A stretch of 19,797 nucleotides of DNA from Bacillota bacterium (GTDB lineage: Bacteria > Bacillota > Bacilli > Bacillales > Cytobacillaceae), in assembly GCA_023389895.1 (NCBI GenBank), contig JAEWDX010000309.1, forward strand, positions 1 to 19,797. The letters are read 5' to 3'. The notes under the pieces are model-generated. The model was not told the origin of the DNA and did not search any database. It was given only the letters and a program-made list of their open reading frames with translations. The position numbers and the translations under genes are program-made. Below are positions 7,087-14,382 of the stretch, in pieces (the first letter of the stretch is position 1; the number at the start of each line of letters is the position of its first letter).

Positions 7087-8229
7087 ATGAATAAAAAAAA
7101 ATTTGATACGAAATCACTTGATCTCATCTTATCAAAAATGATTGATACTGTTGGGAATAGCAAGGACGAAATATTTAGGATTGGTGAACAATGTCGAAAG
7201 GATCATTTAACTTTAAATGATGAATTAAAGGAAGTAAAGGAGCTAGTCAAGAACTGTATAGTAGTAGGGGAAAGGCTTGAAACTCAAACGCGTTTCGCTA
7301 GAAATCGCTTATCAGAGGTAAGTAAGTTTTTTAATGACCATACAGAGGCTGAAGTACGGGAAGCTTATGAGAAAGCACATGAGCTCCAAATGGAATATTC
7401 CATGAATATGCAGATGGAAAAGCAGCTTCGTGACCGGCGTGATGAAATTGAAAGAAGGCTAGTTGGATTATATGAGACAATTGAGCGTGCCGAGTATCTA
7501 ATTTCGCAAATAACCGTTGTGATGAATTATTTAATGAGCGATCTGAAACAAGTAGGAGAAATGTTAGAGGACGCGAAAAGTAAGCAGGAATTTGGCTTGA
7601 AAATAATTGAAGCCCAGGAAGAGGAGAGAAAGAGGGTTTCCCGCGAAATTCATGATGGGCCTGCCCAAATGATGGCAAATGTCATGATGCGATCCGATTT
7701 AATTGAACGTGTTTTTCATGAGCAAGGAGAAGCAGAGGCAATCAAGGAAATTCGCGATTTGAAAAAGATGGTTCGGAGTGCACTTTATGAGGTTCGGAGG
7801 ATTATATATGACTTGCGTCCGATGGCACTCGATGATCTTGGTTTAATTCCGACCCTCAAAAAATACTTGCAGACAATCGAAGAGTATCATAAGACAGTAA
7901 AAATCAACTTTCTAATTATTAAGGAAGAAAAGCGTTTGCATTCTAAATATGAAGTAGCATTATTTCGTTTAATTCAAGAATCTGTCCAAAATGCTTTGAA
8001 GCATGCGGAAGCAACGGAGATAATAGTAAAGCTAGAGATGGACCATTCGAAGGTAATGGCTGTTATTAAAGATGATGGAATTGGTTTTGATACTCTTGAA
8101 AAGAAAAAAGACTCATTTGGACTTATTGGAATGAGAGAAAGAGTTGAGATGCTAGAGGGTCAACTAACAGTGGAGTCAAAAGCTGGAAAAGGGACAATCG
8201 TTGTCATCCAAATACCATTAGATTTATAA
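7087..8229 (+). CDS. degS: DegS, soluble sensor histidine kinase
   Basis: DegS is the cytoplasmic kinase/phosphatase of the DegS-DegU system, which controls exoenzymes, competence, biofilm formation and motility. I choose the ATG at 7087, not the in-frame ATG at 7030, because GGAGGA (7075-7080) sits 6 bases before it. This gives 380 aa, close to B. subtilis DegS. Residues about 1-170 form a long, heptad-like sensor region with no membrane segment. The HisKA_3 box REIHDGPAQMM places the phospho-acceptor at His189, the same position as known in B. subtilis. The ATPase domain shows ESVQNALKHA with Asn302, DDGIGF (329-334) and FGLIGMRERV. DegU follows 74 bases downstream in the same direction. 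Very confident. Confidence 0.97.
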   Translation: MNKKKFDTKSLDLILSKMIDTVGNSKDEIFRIGEQCRKDHLTLNDELKEVKELVKNCIVVGERLETQTRFARNRLSEVSKFFNDHTEAEVREAYEKAHELQMEYSMNMQMEKQLRDRRDEIERRLVGLYETIERAEYLISQITVVMNYLMSDLKQVGEMLEDAKSKQEFGLKIIEAQEEERKRVSREIHDGPAQMMANVMMRSDLIERVFHEQGEAEAIKEIRDLKKMVRSALYEVRRIIYDLRPMALDDLGLIPTLKKYLQTIEEYHKTVKINFLIIKEEKRLHSKYEVALFRLIQESVQNALKHAEATEIIVKLEMDHSKVMAVIKDDGIGFDTLEKKKDSFGLIGMRERVEMLEGQLTVESKAGKGTIVVIQIPLDL

Positions 8230-8303
8230 TCGATTTTACTCAAGCGAAATAATATTTTACATAAGTTTAGAAAAATAATGATAAACAATCGGAGGGGAAT
8301 ACA

Positions 8304-8984
8304 TTGACGACAAAGATTGTCATAATAGATGACCATCAATTATTTAGAGAAGGTGTAAAAAGGATATTAGATTTTGAAAAAACATTTGAAGTGATTGCTG
8401 AAGGTGATGACGGAAGCGATGCTATTTCGCTAGTTGAGGAATATCATCCAGATGTCATCATTATGGATATTAATATGCCGAATGTTAATGGTGTCGAGGC
8501 AACCCGCCAATTAATTGAAAAGCACCCAGATTCTAAAGTGATCATTTTATCAATTCATGATGATGAGAATTATGTTTCTCATGCACTGAAAACAGGAGCT
8601 TGTGGTTATCTTTTAAAAGAGATGGATGCCGACGCTTTAGTGGATGCAGTTAAGGTTGTTGCAGATGGTGGGTCCTATTTGCATCCGAAGGTAACGCATA
8701 ATCTTGTTAATGAATATCGTCGTCTTGCTGCGGAAGAATCGGGACAAGGATATATGCAGCAAGTTGAAATTCGTCGTCCATATCATCTGCTTACTCGCCG
8801 TGAATGTGAAGTTCTTCAGCTTTTAGCTGATGGAAAAAGCAATCGTGGTATTGGTGAAGCGATTTTCATTAGTGAAAAAACAGTTAAAAACCATGTAAGC
8901 AATATTCTCCAAAAAATGAACGTAAACGATCGCACCCAGGCTGTTGTCGTCGCTATTAAAAATGGCTGGGTGGAAGTTCGCTAA
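8304..8984 (+). CDS. degU: DegU, NarL-family response regulator
   Basis: DegU is phosphorylated by DegS and, depending on its phosphorylation level, binds promoters for competence, exoprotease, biofilm and flagellar genes. The 226-aa protein has a receiver domain (about 3-120), with the acidic pair Asp9-Asp10, phospho-acceptor Asp55 in IIMDINMPNVNG, Ser/Thr in ILSIHDDENY and the KEMDAD region. A linker and a LuxR-type helix-turn-helix (about 160-226: TRRECEVLQLLADGKSNRG, ISEKTVKNHVSNILQKMNV) follow. The start is TTG at 8304 with CGGAGGGG before it, and no better ATG matches the family start. It is almost colinear with B. subtilis DegU, with variation mostly in the linker. A weak promoter may lie in the 74-base gap after degS, but I cannot define it. 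Confidence 0.97.
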   Translation: MTTKIVIIDDHQLFREGVKRILDFEKTFEVIAEGDDGSDAISLVEEYHPDVIIMDINMPNVNGVEATRQLIEKHPDSKVIILSIHDDENYVSHALKTGACGYLLKEMDADALVDAVKVVADGGSYLHPKVTHNLVNEYRRLAAEESGQGYMQQVEIRRPYHLLTRRECEVLQLLADGKSNRGIGEAIFISEKTVKNHVSNILQKMNVNDRTQAVVVAIKNGWVEVR

Positions 8985-9108
8985 TGAATATCGTCTCGCT
9001 TAGTGGAAAGATTTTTGTTCATGGAAATTGATGAAAGAAGTAATGATGGTCATGAGGCAATGTGAAATGATACGAATATTGTTTTATCTATGGAAGTGGA
9101 CGAAAAAT
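8985..9108. other. gene-free stretch after degU
   Basis: Only very short frames are present, including one of 35 codons from 9067 with a poorly placed GAGG. I see no convincing gene. It leads into the long inverted repeat at 9109. Confidence 0.4.
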
Positions 9109-9232
9109 CATGTAGCAATAATGAAGGGACTATTTCGGAAGACGTCCCCTCAACTGATCCAATCGAGCGGTTAAATGCTAGATTGGATCAGTTGAGGATG
9201 GTCGTCTCTCCACATAGTCCCTCTTTTACATG
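9109..9232 (+). terminator. very long imperfect inverted repeat after degU
   Basis: The innermost part is a perfect 17-bp stem, CCTCAACTGATCCAATC (9148-9164) with GATTGGATCAGTTGAGG (9181-9197), around a 16-base loop. Pairing resumes outward with GACG/CGTC, then GGGACTAT/ATAGTCCC and CATGTA/TACATG, so the arms cover about 55 bases each. TTTT follows the main stem at 9224-9227. It probably ends the degSU transcript, but it is far longer than a usual terminator and could instead be a MITE-like remnant or an RNase III substrate. Confidence 0.6.
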
Positions 9233-9378
9233 TTAAGAAAGTAAATTGTCAGCGTAGAAGATGATTCGACGTTTAGGAATTAAGTATAAGTGCAACTACA
9301 TCTCTGCATCGCCTTTCGATGAGTTTTCTTTATGTAAAAAACTTTATGGCGTTTTGTTTTGTATTTTCAATTACTATT

Positions 9379-9663
9379 TTAATGCAGTAATCCGACGGCA
9401 ATGGTCTGCAAAATCGATTTGATATTCGATCCTCTTTTTTGTGCATTCTGAATCATGAACAAGGTTTGTTCAATTTCTTCTAGTGAAGAAACATCAATAA
9501 GCCAATCAGCTAATTCTTCGCCTGAAATAGAATAATCAATCTTCGGTACTTTAATTCGCTTAAATCGACTTAACTCATTCATTAATTGTTTTTCTTTCGC
9601 TTTACGACCTATTTCAGTTCCGTGTGCGTTGACACTTGGAATCGAAATGGTTTTATTATTCAT
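9379..9663 (-). CDS. small protein of unknown function, 94 aa
   Basis: I do not recognise this protein. It starts at ATG 9663 with AGGGGGAAC 5 bases upstream, a good ribosome site, and runs 94 codons. The first third is basic (GRKAKEKQLMNELSRFKRIKVPK, shown in parts at 18-40). The rest looks helical and acidic, then hydrophobic (ISGEELADWLIDV, SLEEIEQTLFMIQNA, ending ILQTIAVGLLH). No signal peptide, Cys pair or known motif is visible. It is on the minus strand, opposite degU and the Sda-like gene, and no other gene is in its unit. Length, start context and sensible composition make it a likely real gene, perhaps lineage-specific. Confidence 0.6.
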   Translation of the reverse strand: MNNKTISIPSVNAHGTEIGRKAKEKQLMNELSRFKRIKVPKIDYSISGEELADWLIDVSSLEEIEQTLFMIQNAQKRGSNIKSILQTIAVGLLH

Positions 9664-9748
9664 TTTTGTTCCCCCTTATGCAACATTCCCATTTACGTTG
9701 GGAAAATACAAATACTAAAGCTGTAGTCATAGGAAAAAAATCACACAA

Positions 9749-9934
9749 ATGCAATTAATGACGATGAAAATAAAATTAGCTAAGATTTTAACAGCGGTTA
9801 AATCGCTGAAAAAGGGTCGTTTTTTAAAAAAAGTAGCATCATCTTTTATCATGTTACCATTATTTATGAGAAAAATGATTCCCCCTTTAGACCCACATCC
9901 TAGAGAAAATGTGAAAAATATTCAAAAAAAATAA
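9749..9934 (+). CDS. possible small basic protein, 61 aa
   Basis: This open frame could encode a very basic peptide (many Lys, then a short hydrophobic stretch SFIMLPLFM and a Pro-rich turn PPLDPHP). No good ribosome site precedes the ATG at 9749 (AGGA is 14 bases away). Inner ATGs at 9758 and 9764 are no better supported. It lies between the divergent 94-aa gene and the Sda-like gene. I recognise no family. It may be a chance frame, so confidence is low. Confidence 0.3.
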   Translation: MQLMTMKIKLAKILTAVKSLKKGRFLKKVASSFIMLPLFMRKMIPPLDPHPRENVKNIQKK

Positions 9935-9943
9935 CTCGGATTT

Positions 9944-9950
9944 TGTCGAA
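9944..9950 (+). promoter_or_regulatory. possible Spo0A box upstream of the Sda-like gene
   Basis: TGTCGAA is a perfect match to the 0A-box core TGNCGAA, about 86 bases before the TTG start. A heptamer like this is expected a few times by chance in 20 kb, so this is weak by itself. Confidence 0.2.
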
Positions 9951-10035
9951 AGTGTAAAAAAAGTGACAATTCTTCTGCTTCTCTTTACAAGTCCTAGTGA
10001 CTATTGGCAAAATGGGTAGTAAAGGGGGTGTAGAA

Positions 10036-10200
10036 TTGACTAGTTTAGAATATATGCCAAGAGAATTATTAATCGAAACGTATGAAAAGGCGATTAATTA
10101 TAAACTTGATCCGAGGTTCATCAAGCTTTTGGAAAATGAATTAAGTAGAAGAGGAATCGAAATTGATAAGGCGGATAAAGTTTTAATCAAATCAATGTAA
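10036..10200 (+). CDS. sda: Sda-family sporulation checkpoint inhibitor
   Basis: This is a 54-aa protein whose core RELLIETYEKAINYKLDPRF and following FIKLLENELSRRGI (residues about 9-39) closely resemble Sda. Sda is the small helical-hairpin protein that binds the KinA dimerisation/phosphotransfer domain and blocks sporulation when replication is perturbed. The helix-turn-helix pattern and the ending ENE-SRR fit the family. The tail IDKADKVLIKSM is an extension. I choose the TTG at 10036 because AAAGGGGG (10021-10028) lies 7 bases upstream. The longer GTG frame from 9997 has no ribosome site and would run through this one. In B. subtilis sda is not in this locus, so this may be a moved copy or a second paralogue. 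No DnaA box (TTATCCACA type) is visible upstream, unlike the known sda promoter. Function as a kinase inhibitor is inferred. Confidence 0.75.
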   Translation: MTSLEYMPRELLIETYEKAINYKLDPRFIKLLENELSRRGIEIDKADKVLIKSM

Positions 10201-10402
10201 GAATGCTCCATCTAAATCTTCACTTCAAACGAAAGCCACAAAAATCCACAAACGAAAATGTGCATCAACGTATCCTCAATCCTTTATTTAGTCTAAACTC
10301 TATTACTATTAATCTTCTTTTCCACCAAATTTAATGCATTTCCTTTCAACTTCATATAAAATGGAGACTAGACAGAAGAAGATGAATAAGGAAGGTTGCT
10401 TA
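10201..10402. other. spacer between Sda-like gene and degV
   Basis: I see no gene and no obvious terminator here. It is AT-rich with a TATAAAAT (10365-10372) that might serve as the degV -10, but no matching -35 is visible. The in-frame ATG at 10334 is not a credible start for degV. Confidence 0.35.
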
Positions 10403-11245
10403 ATGATGAAAACGGCGATTGTCTCGGATAGCACAGCCTATATCCCGAAAGATATACAAAAAAAATTAAACATACATATGATTCCGCTTAACGTTATTTT
10501 TGGAAATGAGACATATGAAGAAGAGATTGAAATTAGTGCTGCAGAATTTTATGAAGAAATAAAGCATAAGGAACTGCCCACGACATCTCAGCCATCAGTA
10601 GGCCAATTTGTAGAACTTTACGAAGGTTTGGCACGCGATTATGAAGCGGTCATTAGCATTCATTTATCAAGTGGAATTAGTGGTACTTTCCAGGGGGCTG
10701 TTTCTGCTGGTGAAATGGTTGAAGGGATAAAAGTGTATCCTTTCGATTCTGAGATAAGCTGCATGGTACAAGGCTTTTATGTAATCGAGGCGGCAAAAAT
10801 GGCGCAGGCTGGGGAAAATCCACAAGAAATTATCGCGCGTCTTAAAGAAATGAAGAACTCCATTCGCGCATATTTCATGGCTGATGATTTAGCACATTTA
10901 CAAAGAGGCGGCCGTTTATCAAGTGCTCAAGCATTAATCGGCAGCTTACTTCAAGTAAAACCGCTCCTCCATTTTGAAAATAAAAAAATTGTCCCGTTTG
11001 AAAAAATTCGCACACGCAAAAGAGCGATGAAGCGAATTGTTGAATTGCTCGAAGCGGATGCAAAATCTGGCGAAGCCTATCAAGCGGTGATCATTCATGC
11101 AAACCGCGAAGAGGAAGCCAATGAATGGATGGCTGAGCTACAAGAGCTGTTGCCAAATGTTGAGTTTTCGCTTAGTTACTTCGGTCCAGTTATCGGAACC
11201 CATCTTGGAGAGGGCTCAATGGGACTTGGCTGGGTGAAGAGATAA
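10403..11245 (+). CDS. degV: DegV family fatty-acid-binding protein
   Basis: DegV (YviA) proteins bind a long-chain fatty acid. In Gram-positive bacteria, FakB proteins of this fold present fatty acid to the FakA kinase. The 280-aa frame from the ATG at 10403 has AAGGAAGG (10388-10395) 7 bases upstream. The in-frame ATG at 10334 lacks a ribosome site and adds residues foreign to the family. Motifs are IVSDSTA (6-12), TTSQPS (60-65), SSGISGTF (89-96), DSEIS (115-119) and the RGGRLS segment near 171-176, which line the ligand cleft. A second ATG follows immediately at 10406. The place between degU and comFA matches B. subtilis. Which fatty acid it binds, and whether FakA is its partner, cannot be seen. 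Confidence 0.93.
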   Translation: MMKTAIVSDSTAYIPKDIQKKLNIHMIPLNVIFGNETYEEEIEISAAEFYEEIKHKELPTTSQPSVGQFVELYEGLARDYEAVISIHLSSGISGTFQGAVSAGEMVEGIKVYPFDSEISCMVQGFYVIEAAKMAQAGENPQEIIARLKEMKNSIRAYFMADDLAHLQRGGRLSSAQALIGSLLQVKPLLHFENKKIVPFEKIRTRKRAMKRIVELLEADAKSGEAYQAVIIHANREEEANEWMAELQELLPNVEFSLSYFGPVIGTHLGEGSMGLGWVKR

Positions 11246-11275
11246 AATGAAGCTTGTGCAAATGTATCATTGTGG

Positions 11276-11318
11276 AAAGAGGGGTAATCGTCAACGCGTC
11301 GATTGCTACTCTCTTTTT
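11276..11318 (+). terminator. terminator of degV
   Basis: AGAGGGGTAATCG pairs imperfectly with CGATTGCTACTCTC across a 9-base loop and is followed by TTTTT. It separates degV from comFA. Confidence 0.8.
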
Positions 11319-11374
11319 CCTTAGAAAATAAAGCGAAATTCCATAAGTAAGATTTTAAAGAAAGTGGTGATTTC

Positions 11375-13189
11375 ATGCGGTTTGCTCATAATCAGACGAA
11401 AATCATCCCAGACAAGCTTTTACCCTCTCCAGTAACAACATTTCCAATTAGTTCAATCGATTGTATCCCCTCACAGCCATTCAATCCCGATTTTTCCTAC
11501 GATCAGGAACTCTTTCAACTTTTAACAGGAAAACAACTTCTCCTAGATGAGCTGAATATGCCGTTATCTGTTATCCAAACTCATTATGAAAATGGCTATC
11601 TTCTTTACCGAAAGGGCATTGTTTTTTCGAAAAATAAAACTAGCTGTGTTCGCTGTGGTAATCAAGATAAGCGGTTTTTCGCCCATTATCCGTGTTCAAA
11701 ATGTGGAGAAACATGTCTTTATTGTCGCAAATGCATTATGATGGGGCGTGTGAGTGCTTGTACTCCGCTAATAAGTTGGAATGCTCAGGACGAAGCGACT
11801 GAACGCAACCTCAAACTTAATTCAGGCTCCAACCTTGATCAAACTCCCGATTTGTATTCCGAAGATTCTCGAAATTCCAACCCCAATTCACATCCCAATC
11901 ATTCTCAGAACCGCACTCCTGATTCATATCCAAAACGTTCTCAAAACCCTACTCCCGATGTACATTTCGAATTTCCCCAGAATCGCAATCCAGATTTCAA
12001 TTTTAATCTTCCTCAGAATTCCACTCCCAATTGTGATTCACATCCCAATCATTCTCTAAATCCCAATCCGAAAAACGATTTCAATTCACTGACCATTGAG
12101 TTACATCGAGAAGAAAATACTCACGAAAAATCCTTCCTTTCATGGAACGGCACCTTATCTGAAGGTCAGATTATCGCATCTAAAAGAGTAGTTGAAGCGA
12201 TTAATAGGAATGATGAAATTCTTATTTGGGCAGTTTGTGGAGCTGGAAAGACGGAGGTGCTTTTTAATGGGATTGATACAGCCCTTCAAGCTGGGAAAAG
12301 AGTTTGCCTTGCAACCCCGAGAACAGACGTTGTGCTTGAGCTCACTCCACGGCTTGCAAAAGTCTTTCCAACGATCGAAATCGCTTCCCTCTATGGAGGA
12401 ACGGAGGATCGTCATCTTTATGCTCCGCTAACGATTGCGACGACCCATCAGCTACTTCGTTTCTATCAAGCATTTGAGACGATCATTCTTGATGAAGTTG
12501 ATGCGTTTCCCTATTCTGTTGATGAATCCCTTCAATACGCCGTTCATCAAGCAAGAAAACAAATTTCTTCAATCGTTTATCTCACAGCAACGCCTAATAA
12601 AAAATGGCAAGCTGACTGTCGTAGCGGAAAAAGAAATTACGTGACGATTCCTGCTAGATTTCATCGTCATCCCCTCCCAGTGCCACAGTTTCGCTGGTGT
12701 GGGAATTGGGAAAAAGCACTGAAAAAAGGGAAACTTCCGCCAATTTTCCTCCAATGGATAAAAAGAAGGCTCGCTACCGAGAAACAATGCCTAATATTCG
12801 TCCCGAAGATAGAAAAAATGCAAAAAATTCTTCCGATTATTCGTAGACTCCATCCGTTAATTGAAGCAGTCCACGCTGAAGATCCACGTCGAAAGGAAAA
12901 AGTTCAAGCAATGCGAAATAAAGAAATTCCCCTTTTGCTAACGACAACGATTTTAGAAAGGGGAGTGACGTTTCCGAATATTGATGTGGCAATTTTAGGG
13001 GCAGAGGATCAAATATTTACGGATAGCGCACTTGTCCAAATTGCCGGACGAGTTGGCAGAAGTGCTGATGCCCCAAGAGGAGAAATTATATTTTTTCACT
13101 ATGGAAAAACAGAAGCAATGCTCCTTGCACGAAAACAAATTATCAATATGAACGCCGAAGCAAGGAAAAAAGGATTGCTTGACATGTAA
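11375..13189 (+). CDS. comFA: ComFA, DEAD-box-like ATPase for DNA uptake, with low-complexity insert
   Basis: ComFA is the membrane-associated, helicase-like ATPase that helps pull single-stranded DNA into the cell during transformation. At 604 aa it is about 140 longer than B. subtilis ComFA. Order: N-terminal region (1-88); zinc domain with C91, C94, C107, C110, C114, C117 and C120; then an inserted Asn/Pro/Ser/His/Gln-rich tract (about 138-245); then the helicase core, with Q-like segment LSEGQ (near 261), Walker A GAGKTE (289-294), DEVD (373-376), LTATP (403-407) and QIAGRVGR (motif VI, about 551-558). The insert has 12-residue repeats such as QNRTPDSYPKRS, QNPTPDVHFEFP and QNRNPDFNFNLP, with no frameshift around it. 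ATG 11375 is preceded by AAAGTGGTG. comFC follows 140 bases downstream and comFB is missing. Core motifs are intact, so activity is likely. Confidence 0.95.
   Translation: MRFAHNQTKIIPDKLLPSPVTTFPISSIDCIPSQPFNPDFSYDQELFQLLTGKQLLLDELNMPLSVIQTHYENGYLLYRKGIVFSKNKTSCVRCGNQDKRFFAHYPCSKCGETCLYCRKCIMMGRVSACTPLISWNAQDEATERNLKLNSGSNLDQTPDLYSEDSRNSNPNSHPNHSQNRTPDSYPKRSQNPTPDVHFEFPQNRNPDFNFNLPQNSTPNCDSHPNHSLNPNPKNDFNSLTIELHREENTHEKSFLSWNGTLSEGQIIASKRVVEAINRNDEILIWAVCGAGKTEVLFNGIDTALQAGKRVCLATPRTDVVLELTPRLAKVFPTIEIASLYGGTEDRHLYAPLTIATTHQLLRFYQAFETIILDEVDAFPYSVDESLQYAVHQARKQISSIVYLTATPNKKWQADCRSGKRNYVTIPARFHRHPLPVPQFRWCGNWEKALKKGKLPPIFLQWIKRRLATEKQCLIFVPKIEKMQKILPIIRRLHPLIEAVHAEDPRRKEKVQAMRNKEIPLLLTTTILERGVTFPNIDVAILGAEDQIFTDSALVQIAGRVGRSADAPRGEIIFFHYGKTEAMLLARKQIINMNAEARKKGLLDM
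11885..12088 (+). repeat. in-frame repeat tract inside comFA
   Basis: An approximately 36-base, 12-codon unit recurs at least four times, each beginning with a QNxTP or QNxNP coding block. A 19-base string TTCACATCCCAATCATTCT appears both near 11886 and near 12038. The tract keeps the frame and inserts between zinc and helicase domains. Confidence 0.75.
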
Positions 13190-13329
13190 AAATAACGTTT
13201 CCCTATTATGTTCTTTGTCCCTAGTTTAAAAGAGCGATTATAAATGTTGAAAATGTTTCAAGGTTTAAAAATTAGTGAGCATTCCTTATAAAATAGGTGG
13301 AATGTATCCGATAAAAGGAGTAATCAGCG

Positions 13330-14028
13330 ATGGAATATTGCTTAATTTGTTTCAATGAATTAAAGCTCGAAGTCGGTTGGACAACGATTTTTTCAAAAGA
13401 AAATGCTGCGCCTATTTGTGCTGCCTGTGAAGCAAAGTTTACAAAAATTTCGGGCGAAACCTGTTTAATATGTGATCGTCCACTAGCAATAGTAGAACCT
13501 AAATTCAAAGTAAATAATCATTGCCTTGATTGCGTCCGGTGGGAAGAGGCGGAGAAGTGGTCAGGGGTGCTAATGAAGAATTATTCTGTCGTCATCTACA
13601 ATGATTTTTCTCAAGAAGTGATTGCTCGTTATAAATATCGAGGTGATTATATTCTTGCATATGCCATTGCCTATTTGATGAAAAAGAAGCTCAACGGGAT
13701 TAAATTCGATGTGATGATCCCGATTCCTTTAAGCGAATCACGCCAATACGAGCGAGGATTTAATCAATCCGAGGCGCTTATTCTGGCAAGTGGTTATGAA
13801 TCGAGCACGCTGCTAACCCGTACTCATTCTGAGAAACAATCGAAGAAATCCCGTTCAGAACGGATTCATCTTCCTGAAGTTTTCCAAATGGAAGGTAAAG
13901 TCTCCAACCAGAATATTCTTCTCATTGATGATATTTACACGACAGGATCAACCCTTAGACATGCGGCAAAGTTAGTGAAAGAAGCAGGAGCTGCATCTGT
14001 TTGTTCGCTCACATTTGCTCGAGGTTGA
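13330..14028 (+). CDS. comFC: ComFC, phosphoribosyltransferase-like competence protein
   Basis: ComFC (ComF/GntX family) works with ComFA in late steps of DNA uptake in competent cells. The 232-aa length is usual. The N-terminal zinc-binding part has Cys pairs C4/C7, C30/C33, C45/C48 and C65/C68. The RYKYRGD motif (100-106) follows, then the type I phosphoribosyltransferase domain with the PRPP loop ILLIDDIYTTGSTL (196-209). AAAAGGAG lies 9 bases before the ATG. It is 140 bases after comFA. That gap contains a short palindrome, TTGAAA-ATG-TTTCAA (13247-13261), and no terminator, so the two genes may be cotranscribed. No comFB lies between them. Confidence 0.94.
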   Translation: MEYCLICFNELKLEVGWTTIFSKENAAPICAACEAKFTKISGETCLICDRPLAIVEPKFKVNNHCLDCVRWEEAEKWSGVLMKNYSVVIYNDFSQEVIARYKYRGDYILAYAIAYLMKKKLNGIKFDVMIPIPLSESRQYERGFNQSEALILASGYESSTLLTRTHSEKQSKKSRSERIHLPEVFQMEGKVSNQNILLIDDIYTTGSTLRHAAKLVKEAGAASVCSLTFARG

Positions 14029-14104
14029 CTAAATTTCTTTAATCTGTCATTTTAAAAAGTAGAAATCGAGCTATAATGTAAATATAATTCACCTAATTAA
14101 TTTA

Positions 14105-14318
14105 TCGCAGATTAACGGGCTGTAAGACCCCACTTCAAGAAGAAGAGAAAAATAAAAACTCTCAGTGGGGGATTAAACAGCCCGTAAAAGCCCGACGACG
14201 GACAGGATGTCCTAGTCAGGTGAAGCCACAGGACGTGGCGTTTTGAGCGTGATTAGTTTAACTAACAATCAGTGGGGGATGAAGGAAAACCCCCACTGAT
14301 TGAAGTAACACTTTATCC
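14105..14318 (-). repeat. full copy (B) of dispersed structured intergenic element
   Basis: This copy is reversed relative to A and C. Its ends, on the plus strand, are ATTAACGGGCTGTAAG at the left and TTGAAGTAACACTTTATCC at the right. Structure is strong. ACGGGCTGT (14115-14123) pairs with ACAGCCCGT (14177-14185), with CCCCACT/AGTGGGG nested inside. GCCAC-AGGAC-GTGGC is a small hairpin near 14225-14239. CAATCAGTGGGGG (14266-14278) pairs perfectly with CCCCCACTGATTG (14290-14302) around 11 bases. It fills most of the 354-base gap between comFC and yvyF. A TATAAT (14072-14077) lies just before it, with no good -35. Confidence 0.75.
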
Positions 14319-14382
14319 GGAAAAACTTTAAAATGAATAAAGTGAGCTTTTTAACCGATTTTATTTAAGGGGGGGGAGCAAA

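Noticed and set aside
9067..9174. 35-codon frame after degU
   Set aside because: It runs into the long inverted repeat, has a poor ribosome site and no recognisable product.
10334..10402. Upstream in-frame start of degV at 10334
   Set aside because: There is no ribosome site, and the added residues do not fit the DegV family. The ATG at 10403 has AAGGAAGG before it.
11320..11374. ComK box upstream of comFA
   Set aside because: I looked for paired AAAAN5TTTT motifs and found only A- and T-rich tracts with wrong order or spacing.
11781..12059. 92-codon frame overlapping the comFA insert
   Set aside because: It is an alternate-frame shadow of the repetitive, stop-poor insert, with no ribosome site.
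14329..14361. SigD promoter before yvyF (ACCGATTT at 14354)
   Set aside because: The nearest TAAA boxes lie 12 or 21 bases away, not 14-16, and the -10 matches only 6 of 8.
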